Assembly (NCBI GenBank): GCA_002751075.1
Contig: NAOQ01000121.1
Coordinates: forward strand, 1,701-65,488
Direction: 5' to 3'
From: Ichthyophonus hoferi
Taxonomy: Eukaryota > Opisthokonta > Ichthyosporea > Ichthyophonida > Ichthyophonidae
DNA length: 63,788 nt
Shown here: positions 53,857-63,788 of the stretch, one piece after another
How the letters are laid out: every line of letters begins with the position of its first letter
Numbering within the stretch: the stretch's first letter is position 1
Position numbers and translations under genes: made by a program
Notes under the pieces: model-generated
What the model was told of the DNA's origin: nothing
Seen by the model: the letters and a program-made list of their open reading frames with translations, nothing else
Databases searched by the model: none

Positions 53857-56800
53857 TTACTCGTACAGTAGCCTGGTGTCTATCGGGGGAAACAGAATAT
53901 CGCCGGGAGCCATCGCCATGTCAAAAGACTCTTGTTGGTTCATTTGTATATCTCCAGACGTGTCCATTTTAGACCCATCTAAAACAGAAAAGGGAGACAC
54001 CAATCCACCAAGTGATTTTCTGATATTTCCCCTCATAATTTCCATTCCATGCCCCTCTTCTACCTGCAATCCCAATTTATTTTGTACATGGGATTCCATA
54101 ACGTTTGGGCTCAAGAGAGAGGTGTCTACGGCCGTACAAATTAGACTATCCCAATTGGGTTGATCAGTAGAGCGATCCATTGGAGAGGGTCGTTCCCCGT
54201 GATCGTAGATTTGCATTTCATTTCCCATATAACAGCTTCCAATATGATCTTGATGTGATGTTTGAGACCTACCAGATAATCTACTATAATTACTAGGTAC
54301 TGAATACATATACTCCATAGGAGAATCCAGCCCCCCACACGTTTTTGAACGGGGTCGGAAGTTTTGATTAGAGCTACTTATATTCATAGGAGTTTCGGAT
54401 GTTTGCTTTGTGTGATAGCAATGTACCTGGGGTGCTGGTGGCGTACTAAGTTCTCCATTGAAACTACCGGAAATGATACCTCGTAAAGATTGAAGATTAG
54501 AAAGACTGGATGTCCTTCGTACCTGCAGGTATTTAACAAGAACCAATGAGTGTTAAATAACATTTTTATTCTCTCTAATATAACTCTTTTGTCATTTTTG
54601 AAACATTTACTTTCTATTCAGTTCTAAAAACTTATTATATCAATTATTTTTCTTTCTATTGATACTTCTTTTTCAATGCTAAAACAATTATAAACTGTCT
54701 TTTTGCTTTATTTGTCTTGCTATCACATTCACAATTTCTCCTTTATGCTAAACATTATCCGTCTCTTGTACAGCTTAACAATACCTATAGACAAAAAAAA
54801 ACAATTAAATAAAGAACTCTGTCTGAAATAAGTCGAGAAAAATACGATAATAAGTTAAATAGATTTTAATATGTTTGTACTGAGTAGCAACAAGGTTGAT
54901 AACGATAAAGAAAAATAATAATAAAAAATAAAAAAAAGCAATTTTTTTTAAAAAAGTTCATAGGCCCTTTAGAAGAAATGGTTGTTTAATCTAGATGACA
55001 TTTAAACTGTTTTTATTTTACCTTTGGAACGACTTGCTACAAAATATTATTTATTTTTAATTTAAGAAAGTTTACGATAATGCAATTTACACTAAGTAGG
55101 TTATGCTCTTATTCTTTTGTCACTGTAGGAAACGTGAAATGTAAATCAGTTATCTCGACTATAAACTCTTGGCTTAACTGACTTCATTAATAAGCTATAC
55201 TTTTTTTAAATGGGACAAAATATAGCTATATCCCTATTTATAAAGCACTATTTTTTGGTTTCTTTGTATTTATTTTCTACATATAAATTTAGATAATAAT
55301 GAAAAATAGTTATGACTATTACTGTGGGGATATAAGCACAAAAGAGGATTTTCCAACCCTAACAATATTATCATGTCATTTAGAACATGTAAAGTATATA
55401 TTCAACGAATAAAAAACAATACCTCTTGCTGCTGCTGAAGCATCCTTGATGCTACAGATTTATTTGAACCAGATCTCAAATCAGTTGAGCCAATGTCACC
55501 TGAGCCTGGGGCAATCTGCTGTACTATCATATCATCAATTATTTTATTCCATTCAGGAACACTGTTCAAGTTTATGTCGCATACATCGTCTCTATGAAAG
55601 CTTCCTACACTTCCTCCACGATATCTTCCACGGTTTAGTGGTAGATGATGTTGGGTGTTGCTTTGAGTATTGTAGGAGGATAGGTCAGGACGCCCTGGAG
55701 AAATTGATGTTCCCATGTGAGAGCCAGGACTGAAAATTTCGTTACTCTTGGAGAGCCGGGGTGCTGATAGTCCTTGTCTATCGGGAAATATATCTAAATA
55801 AGATGTAAATGCGTGTATGCATATATATTACAGGGGTAGATAAGGTAGAAGATATTAGGGAAGGTAAAGAGTGTTTAGAAACGATGGCTCGAACTCTAGA
55901 GCTAACAGTAATAAAATCTAGTAACTAATTCGAATAAATCCATGTGCAGAATATAGCATTATGGATCTGTTCTTTTTTGCATCAAAATCTCACTAGTATT
56001 TAATTTTTTTCATTTTACAAATAAATAATTTTTATAATAAACAAAAACGTTTCTGTATCTTCCTCCTTCCCCTCCTATTTTGATAGCATTTTCTCCTAAC
56101 ATTTATAATTTTATGGTGTTTATTTGTGATTACTACATTTCATTTCATTTTTCTATGAAATTGATAATTTTGTGGTTAATCTTTCTTTGATTTATTCAAA
56201 ATATAAGCAACTTATGATTTAAACAGCCTAGGTAAGAAATTTTGACAACTAAAGTGATTAATATATTTTACATATTTAAAAAAAATATTTTCGTATTTAT
56301 TATCATTCTTATAGCATCTCAAAGAATTCAAAAGAGAGTGCTAATATGAACTCTTCAAATAATCAATACTTGGGCTTGTTTTCCTGCATCCTTTACTAAA
56401 TATTTGTTTAAAATAAAGCCATTTGCTTTTACATATATTTAATTTTATTACGGAAAAATAATGATTATTATTGCAGATCCATGCTACCCTAGAGTAAATG
56501 CATATCATGTTTGACTTTTAAAAAGCATATACTGTGAATATTGTAATAAAATATTTTGTCATATATTAAAAAATGTTGTAAGATGCATAATAGAAATAAC
56601 TGCAAAGGGAATAGAGTATATTACCACCCAAAAGTTCTTCACTAAGACTGATATTTACTGGGTCGTTTTGGTTTATAACAGTCTGTGGAGAACTGTTATA
56701 TCCTGAGCGGGGGTCAAAAAAATCGAGGGATGCGGACCGGCCATGCATCATACTAGATGGGTAATATACAACGAGTTTATTGCTATGGTCCGATGGGTAA

Positions 56801-59033
56801 CATTTGTGTTTCTCCCATGCTCTCTAAACAACTACATATACATATTAGAAAGTTACATTTTATTGACACAACTATTATGTATATCCCTCATAATTTCAGA
56901 TGTAATTACCCCAACATAATGTTACTTTACTAATCAACAATAATAAACTAATGGTAATGCATTAATAGTATTGATAGGAACAAAAAATAAATAAAGAAAA
57001 AATTGCCTAACTTTAAGAATTCACCCAATTTTCCAATTTGTAAAAATAATAACTATAAAGCGATTAATTGGCTTAGGGACAGTCTGGAAAATGAATAAAG
57101 TTACGTGTTTAAAAATAAACTTGAATATAAAAGGTAGAATATCCATATGCTTAGTGCTATCAAGTGGGCAATGGTCCAATAATAATCTACGACGACTGTT
57201 GATATATCTACGCATTTAGGAATATTTTATATATCTTAATAAGTCTATGTCACTCTGCATATGTACATTGGTTGATGTTTGAAGTAATTATTTGAACATG
57301 TAAAAATATAATAACGGACACTTTAAAAACTCAGAATGTGGCAATTACTGAAAAGAACTGCAGATGCTCAAGAGTATATATAAAACACAAATACGTATAC
57401 ACCCAAAAAAAAAAACTGGATATATGTGATATCTTACTTTAACTTGGGGGCTGTAAATATTCTTCTTAAACCAACTTCCTGCATTTCAGGTAGCTTATTG
57501 CTACCAATCCAATTGTGCTTATTCTGTTGGATGCACCCCCATCAGGCTATGTCAGTAACTTTGCTGTATATTTTCCCAATTTATAATAATAGCTAATAAT
57601 AGACATTCTCTTCTAGTTTGGGCCAACTATTCCCTAAGAAATATAATAAAGCTAAGTAATGAAACGTTTACTAAGGTATAGAAACCTATTTTCTTGGTTA
57701 CCAACTCATTCTAGTGGTGAGATCTTAACCTCGTTTGGTTGCATAAATGTCTTTAAACAATAATTAAATTTATTCTTTTTTTTTGTTTATATTAGAATTA
57801 TTAACAGAACTATATCATTTCATGTGCTTTTAACCTATATTCCTCCATTCTACATATATTTTAAATACTGGGCAATCCAAATTTAAGATAGTAGAAACAT
57901 ATTTTGAAATTCTGAACCCATGAAAAAATATGCAATAACGGCAAGGTCTAAGAAATCCAAACATCCATATCCTAGATTGATTTGTATTATTTTTTATCTT
58001 AAAGAATTATCAGAGTTGTAAACTCTTATTGTGACACAGATTGACCCTTGACACGTAAGTAAATGCTTCTAGCACTTGTTTCGTTTGTACTTATTCGTCA
58101 ATCTAATGCATACGTGTAAAGAATAAGAAGAGTAAACCTTTAACCTTTGACAAAATGCCAGTTACTTTCCACAAATATGAATATATATATATATTCATAT
58201 GTTGCAATTTAGATTGAACGATGTGTCGCGGAAAGCATTGGTGGGAATATATATGTATTGTATGGATCTATACATTGTTTTAAAAAACCATGGGTAAAGG
58301 AGAACAATGCATTTTACAATGGGTTGCTATCATATAATATAGAAAGTATGATAGTAAACCACACAGCATATGACATTATATGATTAAGAACATACCCAAA
58401 AATATATAAACATGTATTCAAATTAAATGTTTCATGAACAAATTCCACTAATTACACGCAAATATTGAATAATATATATCATTGATAGATGTAATTTACT
58501 ACTAATTGTCAATAAAACTTGACATAATACAACCGTTTCAATACAATTCTAATTATAATAAGAAAGATACTACTAATTTAATACTAATGTGGTTGAAGTT
58601 CAGCTACAGCAGCTGATAATGTATCTACTGCGTGGCCAGGGCACGTAATCGGGAATGAAAATATTATAAATGCATAATATTGTGTGTTGCATACCTTCAT
58701 ATGAAGCTGAAGTGCATGCTTTGACGCATAGCATCTCTGACATTCAAGTAATGGACACACAATATTACGATTCAACTCTGAATATGGCCTACGTTTCCTC
58801 TTCTTTTTATTTCTTTCTTTAGAATCTCCTCCCTCTTCTCCTTCCTCATCCTCGTCTTCAAGGTCGTCTTTTTCTGGAACCCCTGCACAAATGCGGTCTG
58901 TTTTTAACTTAAAGTCATGATTTTCGTTCTTCCCATCTACTTGACGCTCATCTGCAAGAGACGAGAGAAGCTGAAACAGCTCGTCTGTTACTGTATTCAT
59001 ATCCGTCTCTTCTTTTAAGGCAACGTCTACCAT
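53857..59033 (-). CDS. Single C2H2 zinc-finger protein with Ser/Gln-rich tail
   Basis: Exons: 58695-59033, 56632-56825 (approximate), 55423-55793 and 53857-54522. Exon 1 encodes an N-terminal acidic stretch (DLEDEDEEGEEG, about 58-69), a basic likely nuclear signal (KKKRKRR, 76-82) and most of one zinc finger: Cys93, Cys98 and His111 in CPLLECQRCYASKHALQLH. The last His would lie in the next exon. The last three exons join in phase and encode a low-complexity tail rich in Ser, Asn, Gln and Pro, ending with DTRLLYE then TAA. The link between exon 1 and 56825 is uncertain: a small exon with KH should exist, and a candidate at about 57440 did not fit phase. Likely nuclear, perhaps a transcription factor; no known orthologue recognised. 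At least 520 residues. Confidence 0.75.
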
Positions 59034-62000
59034 TTTCCCTTCAGCAATTGAAAAGATAATATTTTAACCAGCTCTTATTGTATGTAGTAATATTGTCTAT
59101 ATTTTCAGAAGAAGTAATGTTTAGGACTAAATGATATACATACATCGAAGTTATTTATATGGAAGAATCGATTTGGAGAAACACTTTGAGATCAATAATA
59201 TTTGAATTTGATCTGCCGAGTTTCATAGTAATTGTCTCGTACATTAAATTAAATTTTTTATTTTATTTTTTTTATTTTTAAAAAAAAACCACGTAATTTG
59301 GATATAACCGTCACTTCTCAGTTAGTTCTCGAATCTGATGCTAAGCATTCCACTAATGCTAAGTATTCCATATTGGCAAGAAAACAGTAGAATCCCTATG
59401 TTGGAATGCGCAATTATAGATCTATGATATTGAATAAATCATACATCCCATGCATGGAAAGCGGGGAATATACATAAATATATACGGTTGCATATATTAA
59501 ATAAAATTTTAACAATAAGACAGTAATATTTTTATGTTTTTAAGACATTTTATAATGTTTAATAGTGGAAAACACTATATGAATTGCATACTGTGTTAAA
59601 AGGATCCCAGAGGTTTTCCAAAATCGCCAGGGAAACAATGGAATCTACGTCATGCTGTGGGCGATAATGTTTTATTTCAAGTATTTATAAAGTATTATCT
59701 ACTCGATTGGAAAATAAAATAAATAAAGATGATACTCATTTTTTATAATAAAAACATTTTGAATAACAACAAATATGCAATTAGGCAATAATCAAAATGG
59801 CTTATATGAGATTAGCTGTTGTTGTTGATCATAAAACTTTACCCGTCTTAGATTGGTATGCGCCTTCGTCAATCGGAATTTGGTTTAAACTAATCAGCAA
59901 TATTGCTTGTTAAAATCCAAATATACTATTTGCCATGAGGCAGATCTACCTTTTGTCTATTTGAGTATGCACAACGAAACAACATAGCAGCAGATGTATA
60001 GCAGCTTATCAAGACTGAAACTCCAGTGGGCTCCAGTCCGCTATATATTAAAATACATGCCTACTGACTTCAATATGTTAGGTTCATGATATTTTTTAGA
60101 ATTATTTTGCATTAGTTTGTGATGATTTTAATCTCCGTCTGGAACTCAAGATATAAAGTGTGTGTGCAATCAAGTAATATATTGCAAAGTACTCCTTATA
60201 TACCTACTTAGGTCAATCCAAACTTTTCTATATGCATATATCTTGGCTCTAGTATTCATGTACATGCGTCAATTAATTTAAAATTTTGTCTAGGTCATTT
60301 TATAAATATTATGTTACATCTTAACATTTGACGATCTGATAGCTCCCTTTTAGTGTGTACATGAATATGTACATTGGGTCCCACCGCATTTCACCTTTTT
60401 GGAATCGTGCGATTGGCTTATATGTTGATTTGTTAAATTGTAGAATCTCTTAAAGTTACATTTCTAGACGTAATTTTAAAATAAGTTTCAGTTAGATTGA
60501 GTATTATAGCGATTTTATATTATGTATGCTATATGAATTTGAAGAGTATATGCCGAAATAACATAGAAAGTGTCAGGTGTATTGTTAATACACAGTATTT
60601 TTTTTTCCCTATTCTATTCACTATCCCAATATACATATGCAAACAAGTCTTACTGTATCTCTTGGCTTGTCGGGATATTCTAAGAGAAGGGAAACATTAT
60701 TTCAATTGCCCCTCCCTAGTTTTTTAATGCTCTTCTCAAAGAAGTAAAAAAAAAGCATCCTACAAATATTAATTTGCTAAGTCAAATCTGATAGCTTAGA
60801 ATATGCATATAGAGTCTGCTGTTAAAAGCTTTTTAAAAAGCCTTCATCATTTGTCTATAGAGCACAAGTAACTATATGGTTAATAATGAAGAACACAAAT
60901 TACTAATTAAATGCTATTTGCCACAAAACATTGACCCAATGACATTTGCTTGAAGAATCTGATAAGCTTCCAGCTAATATAAACGATTTGATTTAAATTC
61001 CAAGTTAAGAAGTCAATATCTTGGCATAGCTTGAAGTCTCCAGATTGGCGATATTAACCAAGTTTTATTGTGTTTAGGTTAGAGAATAAAGTGCTCCAGG
61101 ATGAAATCTGTGTAAATAATTAATTTTTAATTGTCTCGGCTTTGCTCTACTTGAATCCTTTTCTCAAGATCTATAGTGTTTGATTACTTCACTGCATTAT
61201 TGGCGATAAAACCATGCCACAATAGCATAATTGTAACGAGCCAGTTTTTTTATTTTCATTTGAAAGTATACTGGAAGTTCTTTGTAATAAGTTTTAAATT
61301 TTGACCACGATCTTGAAGAGTCATGCAGGGTGACAGTACCTTATCCTATCAATTTTCTATCAGAACAATCTAAGGTCAGATTATTAACTCGTTATATATA
61401 TGCATTGGTGGTAATAAAAGACAACCTTGGCGTTTATTTTCCCTTATTAGGATTTCAGAAGTCAGATCTAAACCTATATATAAAGCTATTCAGCAGTCTA
61501 TAAACTACGACTGCATAACTAAACATAAAATAACTAAATAACCTATTTATGTAATTATATATAATAAATAAGCGTTGAGATGATCTTCAACCTGGTATTG
61601 ATGCAAGTTGATAAGCTTCTGAGTCGATTGGTTGTTCTTATCACTAGTTGTAATAATGCAATTCTAACATAAACAGAATACAACAAGGTCTATAGTGTAA
61701 TATAAAGTCATATATGGAATAAATTGGCAGAAGTTATTATTTTAATATATAATCAATGAATGAATCTACTGAGAATGATCTATCTCTCACCGCCCAATCC
61801 TATAATCATAATAGACTAATAGCAATGTCATGTTAACAACCATCTATTCTCACAATCAGATCTATCAGGGCCATTGTGGATAAGCTAAACACATACAGCC
61901 TATATTGGTGTTAATACTTAAAGCCAGTGCTAAACAATACTTTCAACAGCTCAATTGTAATTATACTACAATATAGCATACTGATATAAATACTACTTAC

Positions 62001-62040
62001 ATACTATACATATCCACTATACTATACAGTAAATTCAAAT
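59034..62040. other. Intergenic upstream of the zinc-finger gene
   Basis: Long AT-rich region without tandem arrays. A 76-codon plus-strand frame at 60497-60727 has no domain I recognise. No RNA gene seen. Confidence 0.5.
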
Positions 62041-62047
62041 CACTAAG

Positions 62048-62109
62048 CCAATATCTTTAACCGATTAACGACCCACAAGCCAATGGGAAATTGATTCCCT
62101 TTCCCGCCC
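62048..62109. promoter_or_regulatory. CCAAT pair with E2F-like site
   Basis: CCAAT at 62048-62052 and 62080-62084, then TTTCCCGCCC at 62100-62109 (reverse complement GGGCGGGAAA, a strong E2F match). This is the same combination as upstream of KNTC1 and ZWILCH. It lies about 1.36 kb before the ATG at 63466 and may belong to that gene, through a 5' UTR intron, or to one not recognised. Confidence 0.4.
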
Positions 62110-63465
62110 GAGACGGGCAACCTAAACAATATTGTACCTATAACCTTATTCTATAGTTAAATACGTTTTGTTGTTTAAAAATATAGCAATTATCGTTCAG
62201 TATATAGTATACATTTTAATGTAATAGATATTAGTATATTTATAAGGTTCTTTTTTTAAATTTCTTGATTTTCTAGTCGTAATTTGAGTCACATGAACAG
62301 GTATGTTTAAAGATACCCCCTTAATACCCTCTACCATCAAAAGGGATTTAATATATTAATAGACTATTCATTTGTGTTTATCTTGGCGAAAAATATTTCA
62401 TTTTTCCCTTTCCCTTTCTTATATAGTGTGTACTTCTTCTTTTTCATTTACACCACATCGATTTTGGAGTATTCTTGCCACCCCAACCTCTCAGTTGAGG
62501 CACATCCTAGGTTCTATTATACACATCCAGCATGTAAGCGTGTGTAATTGCATATACACATATACACACATCAGTACTTTCTTTTAGCTCTTATGGTTAG
62601 TATTTAATTACAAACAGCACACAAAAAAATACGAACAGCTTTAGACGTTTACCTTCACTCTTTAATTCCTATCCATTACTCCGCCTTGATAATTGATATA
62701 ATAATGAGCATTAAAAAGTAGGTCTGTCTAGGTTTTGGCTAAGATGTACTTTGCAAGAACACCGAGTTATAATTACAAACTCGTATGCGTTTCCTCACAA
62801 CATGTGAGTATGTATACGTATATAGCATCTATGTGATAATCACACAGGCATGATTGCGAATATATTACCTATGCATACAAATGATTATATGTTTACATCT
62901 TCAGCCATTGACTTGCGCATGCATACTTTAGTGAGCTGTAAATATGTATGTGGGAACGGGTAGTAAGTATGGTATATGTGTAAGCATATCATGTATACAT
63001 ACATACAATATTTTTCTTGTATGTTTCTATTTATTTATTATTCGAAGGTATGTAAGTGTGTGTAGATATCACTACCCTCCTCCTCCTTTATCCTTATCTT
63101 GTTTTATACGACCTCCTCACTTGCCCCACTCCCACAGTCACCTTACCTAGTCTAGGAGGGTAGCAACCTATGGTTACCATTGTAAATATTTCCTGTTGAC
63201 CCATCAATTGTAATACGTTTATTTGGTAATACTATCCGGTAATTACCAGTACGGGTCATGTACGCTCAGACAACTGCGTTATTATTGGTCGAACGAGTTT
63301 CATAACAACGAAAACTATTTTTATCCGCTGTCAACCGCAAAGATTTTTTTCTTTTACCACACATGTCTTACTTGAGGTATGACGCCATCTCTTAGTGATT
63401 TTAGTGTTAGTTATTAAAGGAAAAGGTGGGAGTTTGTATAACTATCCGGAGAAGCGCTGCTTAAA
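62110..63465. other. Region upstream of the last gene
   Basis: No clear coding exon. Contains pyrimidine-rich stretches (about 62395-62450 and 63070-63140) and an ATTGG word at 63284-63288, about 180 bp before the ATG at 63466. Confidence 0.4.
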
Positions 63466-63603
63466 ATGAGATCGAGCATCCAATCAAAGAGCCAGTTTTT
63501 TAAGAGCGGTATGGATGGGGCTGGTGACTCGCTGACCTTACAGTCACATAGCAACAGACCGACCAATGAAATAGTGATGCAACAGGCTAGAAAAAGGGCG
63601 AAG
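63466..63603 (+). CDS. First exon of an unrecognised gene
   Basis: ATG at 63466 opens 46 codons ending [13 protein letters not shown], followed by a GTGGTA donor at 63604. The context AAAATGA, high GC relative to surroundings, two CCAAT words inside and a third just after the donor resemble the 5' exons of the neighbouring genes. I do not recognise the protein; the gene continues past a TATG/TA intron array and the window edge. Confidence 0.45.
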
Positions 63604-63645
63604 GTGGTACGTGTTTTTGATTGGATTTGAGGTGGATGGGGTTGT

Positions 63646-63788
63646 ATATGTGTATGTATATATGTATTTATGTATGTATATATGTATGTATATATTTGTG
63701 TATATATTTATGTATATATGCATGTATGTATGTATGTATGTATGTATGTATGTATGTATATGTATGTATATATATATATATATATATA
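63646..63788. repeat. TATG/TA array at the right edge
   Basis: GTATATATGTATGTATG units ending in a TA run at the edge, in the presumed first intron of the last gene. Confidence 0.92.

Noticed and set aside
53828-54163. 111-codon plus-strand frame
   Set aside because: Antisense shadow of the last exon of the zinc-finger gene, which is longer and phase-consistent with its upstream exon.
1-63788. tRNA, rRNA or CRISPR-like arrays
   Set aside because: No T-loop or acceptor-stem patterns and no spacer-repeat structure found; tandem arrays are simple repeats without unique spacers.

Overview
This is nuclear DNA from an AT-rich, intron-rich eukaryote. Genes are split into many short exons (about 30-370 bp) with GT-AG introns holding large amounts of microsatellite. 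The gene set includes two subunits of the kinetochore RZZ complex and an animal-like DDX55. Together these suggest an opisthokont, most plausibly a unicellular relative of animals such as an ichthyosporean; that placement is inference from gene content and intron style, at low to moderate confidence.

Layout. 1-14390 (minus): 5' part of KNTC1/Rod, C-terminus beyond the left edge. 14391-24589: about 10 kb intergenic block with the KNTC1 promoter (an E2F-type palindrome beside a CCAAT box), a broken Ty1/copia fossil, a degenerate Tc1/mariner-type DNA transposon inserted in an older repeat, an unclassified inverted repeat family and an assembly gap. 24590-31026 (plus): complete DDX55/Spb4 RNA helicase gene, 14 exons, 610 codons plus stop, all phases consistent. 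32063-47382 (minus): ZWILCH, convergent with DDX55, complete except for a poorly resolved stretch next to a gap. About 48068-51204 (plus): small membrane-anchored protein with a glucosidase II beta-type N-terminal domain, divergent from ZWILCH. 53857-59033 (minus): protein with one C2H2 zinc finger and a long Ser/Gln-rich tail. 63466-edge (plus): first exon of an unrecognised gene.

How the genes relate. KNTC1 and ZWILCH products bind each other with ZW10 in the RZZ complex, which builds the fibrous corona of unattached kinetochores and recruits Mad1-Mad2 and dynein. Finding two of its three subunits within 50 kb, both with an E2F-like site and CCAAT boxes upstream, is the most interesting feature here. 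DDX55, between them, acts in 60S ribosome assembly. The other genes have no evident link. NF-Y-like CCAAT/ATTGG words are unusually dense around KNTC1, DDX55 and ZWILCH, even in coding exons, but not at 52.0-53.8 kb.

Limits: exons were defined by hand from reading frames, splice sites and remembered human protein sequences. No alignment or transcript was available.
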